Below are positions 1-14,583 of a DNA stretch of 64,000 nt, piece by piece. Under the pieces are notes generated by a model that saw only the letters and a list, made by a program, of their open reading frames with translations, was not told where the DNA came from and searched no databases. Made by a program: the position numbers and the translations under genes. The first letter of the stretch is position 1. Each line of letters opens with the position of its first letter. Origin of the DNA: Apostichopus japonicus. Lineage: Eukaryota; Echinodermata; Holothuroidea; Aspidochirotida; Stichopodidae. The stretch lies in contig NC_092572.1 in assembly GCF_037975245.1 (NCBI RefSeq), positions 13,706,269 through 13,770,268 of the forward strand, in the 5' to 3' direction.

Positions 1-635
1 TTGTTTTTGTGACCTTTTGACACCAACTAACTTGGCATTTACACTATAAAAGAGTTAGCCAAATATGTTACATGATATTGGGTACGATCTATTCAACTTA
101 AATTCGTTATCGTTTAACCTCAAAAACCAGAAAAATTGCAAAAGTTAACACAATTGCACAACCAACCCCACAAGTGATCAGTTGTTAAATTATCAAAATA
201 TTCTTTTGTGGGAGAGGGGTGAACCTAAAGGGGTATAGAAATATACTCCAAAAGTTAAAATTTTGTTTTATTATGGTTGATTAATTTTACAGATCATCTC
301 TCAGATCTTTCAGTCTCCTGGTTTGCACATCATACAATCGGACTACTGACAAACTGAGCATTACAAAAAATAGAAAAATAGTAACTACACGTTTCTGAAC
401 TACACATACTGCCAATAATGTTAACAGAGGTATTCATTTTTTAATAGCAAAGAGGAAATTAGTAATAAGTTGAATTTAGTTTGAATGTTATAGCCGGGAA
501 ACCACATTTTCATAGAATGTTTACAACATTTCTCTATGGATTTATTTATCGATTCAGGAAAGAAAAATGAACGCAGGCAAATGTGGCCACAATGAACCTT
601 ATTATCCTACCCCCACATCGACGGGCAGGAACCTA
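1..635. other. 3' flank of the first lectin gene
   Basis: No coding exon is visible here. A minus-strand AATAAA lies near 541-547, about 90 bases past the stop codon at 636-638, and is a plausible polyadenylation signal for the lectin gene to the right. The rest is AT-rich sequence with no repeat I recognise. Confidence 0.4.
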
Positions 636-3600
636 TTAAATGTTATGTTCACATATAAAATTATATTTGACGCTGCATTCAAAATTATACCAAAGTCCGT
701 CCACGGCTCGCAGAATGGCACAGTTTTTTAGACTATCCTCACTCGGTTGAAATTCACTCCAATTGAAAAAAGTCCTTTTCCCCACTGCATCATTCACCCA
801 AATCCATGCTCCTGCAAACCACAAAGAATTAAATACCTCGCAATATAAATTATTCATAATCGGTACCTTAAAATAACTCCAAAGAATGCCATTTATTATA
901 CATTGATAATATTTGTATCATTACCATTAAAATCATTCCTTGTTGAATCATAATTGCCAAAATTGTCAGTATATGCTTAAGAAAATATGCACGGAGGAAG
1001 ACAAAAGGATAGCGTTAAGTTTTGAACATCGATTTGGTAATCTCCAGATTCGCAGTTGAGATGGCATTCAATGTGAAATAAAATAATTATAATTATTTTT
1101 TGTGCAACTTATCATTAAATATTTTCTAGACACGCGCAGTCTCCTCCAGAAATACGAAAGAGGATAAAGGAAAGGAAAGAGAAAAGTAAACAAGCCTTTA
1201 TTTCTAAGTTGGCAGAATGGGATATTACTAAGTATAGGCAGGATGGTTGTTTCAACTTAGTGAGCATGCGTCCTCATCACTTTTCAGATGTGTAGGAACA
1301 TTTAATGTCGTTTAATGTAAGCAAACAAATTATCACTGAAATTCATTTTTAAGGACATTACCTTTAACGTCGAGGTCATTTAAACCGATCCAGTGGGCAT
1401 GATTAAACCTCGTATCCAGTAAAACTGTGGTCGATAGGAACTCCTGTTCTTCTAAATTATCAATAAGAACAAGATGTGAAGCAGGTGAAAATGATTGACA
1501 GGCTGACGCTGCTGCTTCCCATGACAACGCGGCATTACTGAAGCAGTAAGAACTTCCAATCCTTTCAGATAGCTGAAGGCAATCTGTGAACAGAAATGAC
1601 AATTATTAGAATCAGAGGTTTAACTTGATTGCCTAATCATGCTTTCTTCAGGTTTAAGAGATTACGAGTTAAATTTGTGTATATTTTAAAAGTTTCAAGG
1701 CTTTTCGTTCCAGTTCCGTGATTTATATTATTATTTACAATTATATTACAGTAATTGTCTTGGTTAAATTCAAATCGGCAATAATATCAAACATGATAGA
1801 AGCGTAGCTTATATGCTCTATAATACTCTATTAAAGAGTAGTTATAATGTAGTGGCATACAGGTTGATTGAAAAAGAAATTGACATAACTAATAACAATA
1901 ATAATAATACTCGTAATATACCCTACCAAAAGCTGAGAATATGATGTGACAGCAAAATAAAGAAGAAAAGTGAAAATTAAACAAAAACCGTTAAATTCAT
2001 ACAGTTATTGGTATCTAGCGCAAACACGGATATTCTGTTGTCTTGCTCTATTATTGGACTGATGTTTAATTCCAAGAAAGCGATCCACGGCACGTCGGAT
2101 GCTTCATTCGTAGTCTGTACCATGTCATTGATTATTGTGGTATCATCAATCGAAATTGTGGAACTTTCTCGAGTGCTAGCGTCGCTGATACTGTAGGGGA
2201 AGGGATCTGGATCTTTTTCACAAATAAAGTTGTATCGCAGCAAGCAATCTCTTGTCGTCCAAATCGAACCAGAGATCAAATCCATCGTCGCGCAGTCTTC
2301 CAAATTATCAGGAATCGTCCCAGTTGCCAGTTCATCTGCTGTGTCGCCCTTTTGTATCCGTATATAAGTGGCAAGCTCATCTCCCCATCGCCAAGAACCT
2401 ATCGAAAACAATTGGTTTAAGTAAACGAACAAAATGTTATAATTATAATGTTAATTATTTTGACATTTAGTCTACAGTGCCACAAATGGGTGTCTGTCCG
2501 ATTATGTTTACCACACTTGATACTTCTTTAAATTGCTAAGTTTACTCAGACTAGTATGATATTATTTTTGGTTCTCAGAATTCCAGCAAACGACCACAGT
2601 AGCCCGTTAATTTCTTAACTACATATATAATTCTGAATCATTCGGATATGAGTTCATATTGAGTATGTTGCTAGACTGTGCAAGCTATCGTGCAATTTTA
2701 TCGTCTTTTTAGCTCTGGTATAAAACAGAGAAAACATTTGTACTGGTACATCGCCTCATGTTAGAGCTAACGCCCCTTTATCATGAAGAAAAAGGAAACG
2801 TCTCAACAAAGTGATGAAGAACTGAGATAATATGTTGAATAATTGAAATTTGATTTTACTTATATGCTAAAGAATGGTATTTAATTTTCCCCTTTAAAAT
2901 GAACAAGTGCCACTCGGCTACTCGGTCTGTCGCTAAGAAGTAAAGTATACCGTAACTTGCAAGAGCCTATTCGACGTTGATCTTTGAAAATTCGATATTT
3001 ACAAGACACCTTAACTTAATAAAATGCAAATCACTGAATCCAAAACGTTTGTTAGGGTTTTACTAATAAGTTATTTAATTTATGAAAATATTAACCCAAA
3101 ACTGCTTCACAATCGAAGTTACTAGTTTCTCTTAATCTTTTCGATACATACAAAGATCAAATAGGATGGTTTGGACTGATCAATATGATTCCAACCCTGA
3201 GAAATACTCAGACAGTTTGGTAAACTTGTGAGAAACTACAAAAAAAATATAACTTAACCGAAGATCTTCAACGGTGAATGTATATTAAGATTATTTCTAA
3301 ATGGAAAGCAATTGACTTACAATATATCATGCAGAAACAATGCCCTATAATGTTGATAATTACCTTCTGTTTCTCTGTCATTTATCCCATGCCAAAACTC
3401 AACGAAAGGCGTCGAAATTCCTGTCACGATGATTGATTCGATAAAAGTTTGCTCTTCCGACGATTCAATGTACATTAAATGAGAGCTAGTTGAGAACGAA
3501 CGACAGATTTGATCGGCTTCTTCCCATGACTTCAGGAAATCGCTCACGCAATATTCATGACCATTGTAACTCGACCAAGTTTGACATGCTTCCAAAGTAA

Positions 3601-6600
3601 GAAAAACAAAAACAAAAACACATTTAGTACGTATTTGTACCAAGGAAACTAGATCATGTGACAGTAACCCATAGTTTGTTCACTAATGCTTAGTTACTAT
3701 ACTACCTTAATAAGAGCTTAGTTATGTACTTCATTCATAATGAGGAGCATACGAACATGGCATGAAAGCGACAAAACAGACTGAGGCTCAAAGTAATACC
3801 TTTTATCTATTAGATCATTTAAAGTCTGTTCGGGAATTCTTTTGAGGAAGTGTTTATAGTAATTATTTATAAGAAACGATGACTTTCTGAGTGTCTTCAA
3901 TATTATTATATTTAGTCTAATTAATAAAGCGAAAGAGAGATTATCTTTCATAAGTTAACTGAAGTCATAAGTAACCGCCCCATTCACTTCTAAACTTTAC
4001 CCAAGAAACGATGAACCCTATTATGCTATGAAACATGAAATATGTATATTATATTTGTTTACTACTCAATAAACTCAGAAATATGGAAAACTCTGTCATT
4101 AATTTTACCGTCTCCAAATGTAACGGGAGAAGTTGAAATAGCTGAGCTTGTAAGGAATTGGTTGCCTGTCGTCATATCACTTGATGACGGGGCTTCGCTT
4201 GACATTTTATTCGAAGTCCGCTGAAACAGAAAGCTAGTCATTGATGTATGCGGCCATGTGCTGTGTGTAGATGTCTGTGACCAAGTCGTCCTATGTAATG
4301 CTGAAACTGGATCCTGGGCCGCACTAAATGTAGATTGTGTTGTATCGTCGAGGTATGTCTGCGAAACAGGCACGGAAGATGACTGTGAAGATGAAAGCTC
4401 CTTTCCGCTTTCTGTGTAGGCTGAAAATTAAATTACTGTGTTAATACCACCAAACGTCTGCTTTATCAATAGGATCGTTACCAAGAACATGTCGCATATA
4501 TTAGATATATTTCAAAAGTTGCAAGATATTGCACCATTTTGCATCTATAAGCACTCTCCATTTTACCAAAATCCTTCAAGGTGAGGGGAACCCATATCCT
4601 TCAGACCACACCCATGGACGACATAAAGTATTAGTCCCCCCCCCTCAACCCCCCTACCCTACTTAAAAAATAATAATGGTTGCGCCCTTGATTGTAACAC
4701 AGAGACATCTCACCTTGGGTTGGTTTTGTTACATGCACGGTAGTACTTAGAAAATCTGCCCTGCTATGAAACGAAGAGACTGAGTTGCTTTTGGAGTATC
4801 CGACGGAATTTCCGTTGTTTGTAGATGCTTCACTTGGAATCTCAGTAGAGAATGTAGTGTATTCCGCCGTATCAGTCGTTGTATATGGCTGATAAACAGT
4901 GTCTGCTGTAGGCACCGGTTCCGTTAACTGCGACGTCACCATTGGGTAAACATCTGATGGTGTCATTATTCCTATGTTCTCTGTAAAACGTGGAATGAGC
5001 AGAACAAAAATTTAGCAAAACGTTTTTTTTTTCTCAGAGCATTTTGCTTTGTTTTTAACAAAAATACATTAAGCAGAACAGCCCTTCACCACATTGATGC
5101 GCGAGTTGTGTGAAATCGTTAATAAAGTTAAATCGTGTTGCTGCCTAGTTTTCAAAGTTGCTATAGTATCAAGCTGAAAGATGGTCTTAATTATTCTTAC
5201 TCTTCAAATGAATTATGCTTATTTACTTTTACCGAATGTGTCATTGAAAACATCTGTAAAATGTAGTTTGAAATTATTCTTACAATTATATAAAGCAACA
5301 ACATGATTGTGTAATTTACCGCACAGTTGAAATTAACAGGTATTGAAACGAAGCTTGAACACGTCGCACCATAATAAAGTAATATTGTATGAGATGCTAC
5401 TTTTTGCACATGGCTTACTCTGAGACGCATCAAACTGTTACCTGTACTCGGGTGACGAAGAGTAGTTCCGATGTCTTTCCCTGTTTCACTTAATGCATCT
5501 TTAGTAACCATTGACTTAACTGGCTGATCAGAGTAACTGTCTCCCACCGTTAGTGTGAACAATGGTGACGTAGCCCTTGGCGATGTGTCGGTCAATAACA
5601 TCGGTGTTATGTCTCTCACGTTACCTAACATGTTGAAGTAAAAAATTTTATTCTAAGAGATTATTTTACAGAGAGCCGGCACGTATTAGAACATCTCCAA
5701 AACGAAGTTTTAATTCTACTTTGAGTTAGATTAGTCCGCACGATTATTATTGTTGGGGTGATTTTTTTTATATTCTAACTATTTTATGAACCTGCATGAA
5801 CCTGGTAAGCTCACTGAGAGAAAAGAACATACAGCAACAGGTGCCCTGCATAGCTTTCTTTAAAGACGACGCGCTAAACATAAACCACCATCCTTACAAA
5901 GGAACTTTGGATTATGAATGACATACAAATATGTTCATAAGATTAATCTGAATTTTGTATAATTATCTCCTGATATGATATAATCGCATTCTGAAGCATT
6001 TAAATTTAAAGTTTCAATATATTGTATGTTTTGTATAGCACGGCATGCTACTGCCAGTGTCACTTTAAACTTTCTACATGTAATTTTAGAGAAAAGGTGG
6101 GGGAGGGGGATTCTATAAATAAGAAATTACTTTCTTGAGCACATAATTAGTGGAATAGGTTGAAGTCAAACAAGAACAATACCAGGGTAATGATTGGACA
6201 TTATCAAGTACCGATACTCAATGTGGCTGATCAGGAGCATAAATGTATATGGTTTGATGTGAAGGCTATTTGGACGTAACTTGCTCCCCATTTTTGAATA
6301 TATATAGTCAGTATAATGGACGTGGTATTTCTATAGATAATATTGATTTAATAAAATGCTGTGTGACTAGCTTTTGTCCATAAACTTGTTGTATATTACT
6401 CACTTTGGTTGGTTTGATTTTTTCCGCATAGAAGCTCGAGCGAAACAGTTTCACCATGTGGTCTCAATGCATTATGACCACCCGGAATGATTGCGTCACA
6501 GTTGTCATTATCTGGCTGTATGGTCCATGTTGTTTGTCCCTGAATGTTGATATGACTCACAGCACGACACACGTTTAAACCTTTATATGAGAAGTTTTAG

Positions 6601-6927
6601 AAAAATAGAACAGAACTTGTCAAATAAACATTTATATTATTTTGTTTCTCTTGACCAATATAATATCAAAGTTATTATGAACTTTACCACAGATTACATT
6701 TCTTGTAGGCTATTCGCTATTAACAGAGTACAGTAGAGGAATACATACATCTGACATAACTTAGAGTGAAAATAAATAATATAAAAGAAAAAGATAGATT
6801 GAAAAAGAAAACTAAATATATAGCCTATATAAAAAACAGCTTCGTTACCTCTTCCGTTAGCAATAAAGAACATCTGAAATATTACAGCAAATTCCATCCA
6901 TTGGCAAACCTTTGAAAACTTTCCCAT
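636..6927 (-). CDS. Secreted lectin-like protein: Cys module, Ser/Thr-rich stalk, two C-type lectin-like domains
   Basis: Nine exons, all with phase-1 junctions and GT-AG sites, join into one open frame of 678 residues: 6849-6927, 6404-6580, 5442-5624, 4714-4980, 4109-4420, 3364-3588, 2003-2398, 1362-1583, 636-811. Exon 1 is a signal peptide. Exon 2 (about residues 27-85) is a short module with CRAVS, C-X22-C, PGGH and LLCGK. Exons 3-5 (86-339) are Ser/Thr/Pro-rich and look like an O-glycosylated stalk. Residues 340-476 form CTLD1, 477-546 a linker and 547-676 CTLD2 (WIGLND, YNFICE). Neither CTLD has EPN or QPD at the sugar-binding loop (CTLD2 has QPS) and WND is altered, so classical calcium-dependent sugar binding is doubtful. 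No membrane anchor follows CTLD2, so it is probably secreted. The donor of the 2003-2398 exon (GTATGA) is the weakest site. An in-frame ATG at 6957 could add 10 residues. Confidence 0.8.
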
Positions 6928-6957
6928 CTTTACAGTACTCCATTCAATGAACAACAT

Positions 6958-8880
6958 TTATCTGTTGCTTTCAACTTAAAAGATATATTCCTCCTATTAC
7001 AAGAGTGAAGAATCGTTAAGTTCTCAGTCATATTATGTTAATATACTGTTACTGAATTGCCATAGGGAAATATTAATATTCGAACATTTATTGATTTTTC
7101 ATATTGTAACATATGGCTCATCGATTTTCATTGACACAAACATATTGATTTCGAAGATAATCAATGTATTTTTAATGCCTTTTCGTTTTGTTACTCTTTA
7201 AATTAAAGCATTTAATTGCTTTTCATTATTATAATGTCTAGATATTGCATTTCACAAGCTGATTTGATACGCAGGAGTATTGGGAGCCAGGTCTGATCAA
7301 GGAGACAATTACGTCACCTTACACATCTCTTCGAACTCTTCATAAATTCAAGGTATTTATCTTTGGGAATAGGAACAATGAATTTTTTTTTTACTTTACA
7401 AATGGAAACACATTATCGTCTATCTCATTAGTTCCCGGGCTATCATAGTTACACCGGGTCTGGGATGTAGCCCTCCTGACCCCACACACTTACCCAACTT
7501 GTCTGCTCCTACCTGTGAAATTAATACCATTACAAAAACTTACCAGTAAGTGCATCGAACATGTCTATTTCCGAATGTCACAGGTCGGGTAGGCCTAAGT
7601 GGGTTAAAGTTACTCTTTTGAGTACTTCATTTTACCCTAACATTTGTTTGAGTAACGAAATTTCTCAAGTCTTAGCCAATGCTTTGTGACATAGAGAATA
7701 TTGAGTTTGTTCATACTACTTCTGTCTGATTGTGACCATGTATAGTGGAAGGGATTAATTGAAACACAGCCCATTAGGTACAATGTTTATATCAAATCGT
7801 TTTAATCAGACACGAGATCTTAAATAATAGACGAATAAACCGTATGTGAGAAAAAGATTTAAAAAAATGTAATTTGAAAGGTATCGAGTTAGTTTCTGTT
7901 TATAATGATATCCACCATGTGCCGACCAATCAATCAATCATCAAATATGAATATGCAAAATCAAAAATGTAATAAATAATTTAGTCGTTCAAGAGTAAGC
8001 GAATCTAGAGCAGCATTCTGGAAGAAACGAGCGTTTCTGGTGTAATGTTTGAAGACACTTTAGTGTGTTGTGTTTGCAAATATGAGATTAACACTCTTTC
8101 ACTCTGACCAAGCAATTCGTGTATTTTCTATAAGTAAGTGAAAGGCAATTAATCTAATGGATAGATATATGCAGTGCCAACCGTGTGAATGCTTTTCACA
8201 TGCGAGCTATTAACCGATGCACCATGTGCAGCCAAAAAAATAATAATAATAATTATGACGACTTAAACATTTAATGGTCTGCGTGTTTCATGATTTTCTG
8301 AATCTCGCTTGTTTAAGCAACCTTAGACACTTTGCATAGATCCTGGTGATATTTCGGTAAGTTAAGCAACACAATAACATCTTTTCAGTACGTCATATAC
8401 CATTCATTACAATTGTCATTTAATGTATTTGGGGATGTTATTGTGTACTTCAATGTATACTTGTCAGCCGATACACAGCAACTACCTTTCATGTCCAACA
8501 ACCGTGCTTCAATCATTACTACTTTGCGTTCGTAACACGGTAACATGTGTGACAGGTGGCACTGTAACAACTGCAAAGCTGTTAACTTGTTCCCATGGAA
8601 GACAAAGAACTGCGCGACTGGAATATAGCAAACTTGCCGAAACAATGCTTATATCACATTAAGGAACATAATATATATAACCTCAGGTCGTCAATTAAGG
8701 TCGAAGATCATATTCTCCTAAAGTGTTGCGCCTCGTTGAGAAATGACATAATAGTGTCACAGTACAGACTAAAGCTCTTAAACCTTGAATTATATTGTTT
8801 GGCATTTATGGACATAAAACAGAGGAAAACCAATGTAATCCATGTGCGGAATCAGCCTTGTAATGTTCATGCTCCAATAA
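6958..8880. other. Intergenic, no gene seen
   Basis: A TATA-like stretch near 6985 (minus strand) is suitably placed for the lectin gene to its left. Otherwise I see only short open frames without family resemblance and no recognisable repeat. Confidence 0.35.
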
Positions 8881-8982
8881 TTAACATAATCCCTCTCTCT
8901 CCCCACCTCTCTCCACACCCCTCTCCACCCAACCCGCTCTCTCCACCCACCTCCACCTCTCTCTCCACCTCTCTCTCTCTCT

Positions 8983-9072
<90 letters not shown>

Positions 9073-9092
9073 CATATATACATATATATATA

Positions 9093-9167
<75 letters not shown>

Positions 9168-9178
9168 GTATATATATA
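8983..9178. repeat. (TA)n microsatellite with a pyrimidine-rich left flank
   Basis: Nearly pure TA dinucleotides with a few interruptions, preceded at 8890-8980 by CT/CCA-rich sequence. It abuts a dispersed repeat at 9180 and is probably that element's 3' tail on the minus strand. Open frames here are products of the repeat. Confidence 0.95.
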
Positions 9179-9179
9179 A

Positions 9180-9450
9180 ATTCAATTCAATTCTCTTTAT
9201 TGTTGATAGCCGATTATATTCAAATCGCAATACTTTCTTGCCGTTGCCATTGGATAACTAACTGAGCTTTCCTCGCTATATGTTGTTTGAAGTTGATATA
9301 ATGACCAATAATGTAACTTCATTCTTACAGAAAATAAAGATTGATTGATTGTGTCAAGCGAACAATCGACAAGAGATCAACTTGAGCTAAATCAGCAACA
9401 TCAATATACCGGATTTGATGGCGGCGTACAGTAACGATATTTATCGATCG
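9180..9450 (-). repeat. Dispersed retroposon-like repeat with a (TA)n tail, copy 1
   Basis: Read on the minus strand this matches 21,570-21,842 on the plus strand. Shared landmarks are GTTGCTGATTTA, the CAATCAATCAATC run, AACTTCAAACAA and a GAATTGAATT end, each followed by a long TA array. Two copies ending at the same place in a simple-sequence tail suggest a non-LTR or SINE 3' end. The family is not recognised. Confidence 0.6.
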
Positions 9451-9521
9451 ATCATTATTAGTTTTGGTGTCATGCTTGAAATTGTCAATACCGGATATGC
9501 AATAATTCAATAATAGTACTA

Positions 9522-9671
<150 letters not shown>

Positions 9672-9699
9672 TAGTATAAAGTTTAATAACAATTGTATC

Positions 9700-11640
9700 T
9701 GGCATAGAACATGAGCAGGATAATACACAATGGCATCAATAAATCAGTATAGTACTACCAAAACGTTTCAATTGAAAATAATTTTATTTAATTTCACAAA
9801 CACAAAAACCACTTCGATTTATGAAATGAAATTAATAAACGTAGGACTTGAGTAGCGGAAAAGATTTTGAGATGAGGTTTCCAGCAACAGTTTGAAATAT
9901 ATATCATATAAAAAAAAATTGAAAAAAAAGACCAGAGGCCTACATTTCACAATAATTTTGTCTAGTACTATTCCGGTTTTCAATATATTTGAAGTCGCGA
10001 TGACGTTATAAGTGATGAATAGCGTTTAAAAACGGTTTCTGTCAGTCACTTGGACATATAATTCATAATGTAAGTTGATTCAATTACACCTATTTCGATT
10101 CTGGTGATGATAAAGTACTGACAACGTTTTAACATATTAATAGCATTTTGAAATATTAATACGATTCTTCAAATATTGAGCCATTCTTTAAATTACATGG
10201 TATTTTATTAAAATTTTATTAAATTATTTCCAAATGAAAGAAAGAGACATCGAGTTCATCAAGTTTGATTTAATATCATCACGTCTTTAGTTCACCTCAC
10301 ATAAAACAATCAAAAACATCAATTGCCATTATAATAGCTAACGAGGCCTACTTCATTTTGGTTAATTTTACAAGCAAAACGAACCATCAAACACATCCAA
10401 AATAGCTGTAAGTATTTTTTTTCATGAATAGCAGCTCATTAATAAGTGACGAAGATTTAAAAGAAATAAGTCGTTATTTGGATGACTGGCACTTTTGCCA
10501 ACTAATGTGGAAAAAAGTTTAAATTGTGTGTTTGTTGTCATTATAATATAGTAAGTATTCCTTCTATTCCGTGCGATGAGACTAATATATGTCACCATCA
10601 TGGTAAGCATGAAAGAAACAGACTTCCCGTTACTCTGAAGAAGACGACAAAATGGGGCAATTAAAAGTGTTTCCCCAATATGGATAACAGATATTCGGGA
10701 TTCTTTCAACTACAAAGAAGTCATAAGTGTTTGACTTTGTCTTATTTAATTTTTAATCTGCAAGGGAACAAGGGAATCTAGTCTGAATAAAGATAATTCA
10801 TGAAGATTGTCTAGCATATCTTGCATGGACGGTTGCGTAAAACATCATAGTTGCAAGTAAAGTTCAGAAAAGATGAATTACTATTTGGTATGAAACCAGT
10901 TAGGTGTGAAAGTTGTCAGCTATTTGATACCTATTCCATGAGACCAATTTATGAACTGTTCAAATTAAGATTATTGTAACCTTGTGAAAAAGTAAACAAC
11001 ATTATGCCTCGAAGAAAAGTATATTGCATGTTCAATCAATTATCCTTAAAACTGTATATAACATAAACATAGATCTAAATACCACAAAACATTTCTGATA
11101 AACTTTGCATTGCACTAACAGAGACGTAGCATATAACCTTCTTTCATCCCGTTATCATTCAATAATTGAGAGTTTCACATATCGCGGTTGGTAGCAGACA
11201 TTAAGGCAAACAGTGAAGGTAAATAATATGAAATATTTCCTGTCTCATTCAATCATATCACAACATCGATTATAATATTATTATTACATATATTTTACTG
11301 ACAATAAAGTTACGGTGAAAAGCTCTTTGTTTAGTTTTCGATTACAACGGTAACAATATAATCTATGAAACAGTTAAAGCAGAAAAACTACAAACTACGA
11401 AGACTAATACTTATGTCTCTTTTAAATTTTAATATTAAATTGTAACAAATAGCATCCAGTCCCTCTGTTCAAGTATTATATGATATCAAGTTTCAAAGAA
11501 ATAACACCTCGAAGGCATATCTTTTATTCTTTATTTGCTAATATCTTGCTCGATATCACATGACGTTTTGTTATAATCGCAGACACAGTCAACCTGTTAA
11601 AGGAACATAGTTTTTAAATAAATACTGATATATTCATCTC
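9700..11640. other. Intergenic, no gene seen
   Basis: AT-rich sequence. The 95-codon minus frame at 10,422-10,709 resembles no family I know. From about 11,650 the sequence becomes alignable (inverted) with the 3' flank of the paralogous gene at 27,445-27,600. Confidence 0.35.
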
Positions 11641-11878
11641 GTTACTTGTCAACAGGCAACATCCCGTGATATTTAATTACGATAGCTGCCAAAATGTTAC
11701 ACCAGATAAAGCTACGTTACGAATTCAGTCTCTGCATCCGTTTAGTCAGATTTAGTATAAACCACAGCAAATGTTTTTCAATGTCAATTCTACACTCTAA
11801 AGTTACATAGCAAGTATTTACACGTTAGCAAAACATAAAAGCTACTCGTTAATAGTGGTGTATATTGCAAATATCATG

Positions 11879-14583
11879 TCACTTTCTATATTCGCACACG
11901 TAATAGAACTTAAAGTAGCAAAGCTCGTCAAACCATGGTCCGCCTATTGGAAAGCGAAGAATAACACATGGATCCCATCGTTTTGCAGCGTCATGCCAGT
12001 TGTGATATGTAGCATTCTCACCAGTAACCAAAATGTCAAAAGCTGAGAGAAACAATACAAAGTACGTTAGAACATTTTTCTGGCACATGCTTTTCATTAA
12101 GACCTGTCTTTGTTTCAAGACTAGTGATTGAAATATAATATTTTGGTTTGTTTATTTATTTATTTGTTTGTCTGTTAATTTATTATCCTCTCTTATTTTC
12201 AACAAAGCTCATTCACGTATAGTGCTGAATACAGTACGATTTTCCTTTCATGTCAGACTGTTGAGGGGCTATACATACTGCGTTGTATCCCATAAGCTTC
12301 TATCAACACAGCAATACGTAGATTACATAGTGACACAGTCTATGAAATACAGTAACTTTTGCATGTGATTATGTTAAAAATCATTTCTAATAAAAGAGTG
12401 CCTCGTATTTTGTTATACTGGTGCACCTCTCAAGTCAACTAAGCATAGGGCATATATGTAAATCTGGACGGTCTACATCCATAAAGAGACGCGCACGCTA
12501 CAAATAAAAAAGCATTGAATATACTCATTTACTCACACTCATAGACTCATTGAATGTGTCTTCTACACAACTACTGTCATGATCTCGTAGCTACCAAATC
12601 ACTGGTAAACTACTCGCCAAATGGTACACTTTTTCAACGTTTACCGATGTTGTAAGGATCTAGTACTGCATATATAAGTCTAAACCCTAATAATGATAAG
12701 GTAAGTTTTCAATACATTTTCTCCCTAATTGACATATCCAGTGGAATTGACTTTAGCGAGGCATTTTGAAGAAATTGGATATAATACAAACAATATTAAA
12801 GATAGCGTATATCTTTACGAACACTTAGTGCCGTATTATATTTTGTTCCCTCTTCAATTCCCGAGAAAACATTTACGTATAATGTTTGTCAGTAAGAAAT
12901 CTAATGCGTATTGCATTGGATACAGTCATGCACTAGAGAACTCCCTGCATGGACATGAAACTCAATTCAGGAACAAACGTTATCTAATAATCAATTATTC
13001 TGGAAGCATGAAAACCACACATTCATAACATATACATTAATACTCATTGGAATTTAGAGATTGTGGGAAACTAAGGTTGTAAAATAGCTTAGGCTATACG
13101 TATTGACGAAAAGTTTAATAATATCAACTGGTTTAACTTATAATAAAAAACAATGTTTGCTTCGAAAACAGTTTAGCATAGAACGGTTACAACACTTACA
13201 TGCTGGTCTATGAAGAATTCCGATCCAAGTAGCCGCATTAGTATCTTCCTCTGTTGCTTGTGATGAGCAAAAGTTTGTGACAAAGGTGTTTTCATCGGAT
13301 GTCTCAATGGATACGATGTAAGCATGTTCAGAATAACCACGACACTTCTCCGTAGCGTCATCGTATGTGGTACTATCTTCGATATAGCAGTATAGACTAC
13401 CGTTGTACGGGGTCCACATAGGGCAGCCTAGGAAAAATGCATCAATAAAGAAAGCATTTGTAGAATTTTAGTCAGTATTAATATGTCAACAAACATTAAA
13501 ACCTACGATCAGGACAGGCTACGTTCTAACAACACATGTTTGCCTTCTTTATCTTTCAAAATAAAATCGTTTCTCTAACATACAAGTATGTTGAAGTCAA
13601 TCGGATTGAATTTCAGTCCTAGGCAATCTGTTTCTGATAGAATCTCGATAGTCCACTAACGATATTAACGATGCTGTAAATTATGGATTGCTGTTTTAAC
13701 TTTTGAAGAGAGCTGAAAAATTATATTCTACAAAGGTTTGGCAAGTGTTTTACCCAACACTGGGTACTTATGTATCCAACCACCCTTTTTCATGAAGATT
13801 TGTCCAATGAAAAGTAAACTGCAGACAATTTTGACTAATGTATCACTCTTGGACAATAAAAATTAGTAAGTAAGGAGTAAGTTTACTTGTTTAAGGCAAA
13901 TGTTTACCCAAATTTGGTTGGATACGTGTTGGGTAAAATTATTTGCCAAACCTTCTTAGAGATGATATCTTCTTTACGTTCACTATATTGGAAATGTGCG
14001 CAACTACAGATAAGTCAAATATGATATGATAAATCAAATATGATATGATAAATCAAATATGATATGATAAATCAAATATGATATAATTAAACTGGAACCT
14101 TACGAATAACATGCAATTTCGGTGAAACGAATATTCTGTAATCTGGTTCATTTAACATTTGACGATTATCATGACCTATAAATACTTGAGGAGAGATAAA
14201 TTGACGGAGATTCTTTTAACCTAAACGACATTGATATTAGATCATTGCTCATGCAATTTGCGTAGTGGTGCAAATCATTTGGACATAATATTATATATTC
14301 ATGTTCATATAGTCATGTCACTGCATCATGTTCGTGAAATGCAACGAAGCATTCGACGTAGTTCATAGTAATACTTCTTTTAAACAAAAGTACAAATAAC
14401 TTGTTTTCGTAACCTTTACAAGTTTTGAAAGTCTTAAGTTGGTGTTATAAAGTACGGTATACTTACTAGCATTCGTCAATGGATCTTCTATCATAATAGT
14501 ACTTCCGTCAACGGTAGAGGGATTTTGGGTCGTAGTCAGGGTGGTGGAGGATGGACCAAATGAGGTCCTCATATGTTGTTTAG
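11879..14583 (-). CDS. C-type lectin-like exons of the second locus (inverted paralog of the gene at 22.3-27.4 kb)
   Basis: Three exons with phase-1 junctions: 14467-14583 (Ser/Thr-rich linker ending ...PLTNAS), 13200-13427 (first CTLD half, CPMWTPYNG to WIGILHRPA) and 11879-12042 (second half, NATYHNW to YYVCEYRK, stop TGA). Together they encode one CTLD with a linker. No EPN/QPD motif is present, so sugar binding is uncertain. The first exon needs a phase-1 donor upstream. The only candidates I see are the signal exon and Cys-module exon at 18,362-18,443 and 16,924-17,064, which are also phase 1; joining them gives 243 residues (inference). Protein and introns align with the plus-strand gene at 24,897-27,444. 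What is seen: exons and frame. What is inferred: the connection to the upstream exons. Confidence 0.7.
13733..13954. mobile_element. MITE-like inverted-repeat element in the intron of the second lectin locus
   Basis: The left end AAGGTTTGGCAAGTG and the right end (reverse complement AAGGTTTGGCAAATA) form imperfect terminal inverted repeats of about 40 bases that include ACCCAACAC and TATCCAACCA. It is about 220 bases long and has no coding capacity. An older, diverged copy lies at about 20,975-21,160. I could not define a target-site duplication. Confidence 0.6.
14011..14088. repeat. 19-bp tandem repeat, about four copies
   Basis: The unit AAATCAAATATGATATGAT is repeated head to tail with near identity. 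It lies in an intron of the second lectin locus. There is no spacer structure. Confidence 0.9.

Noticed and set aside
14011-14088. CRISPR-like short repeats
   Set aside because: The copies are directly adjacent without unique spacers, and the genome is eukaryotic; it is a simple tandem repeat.
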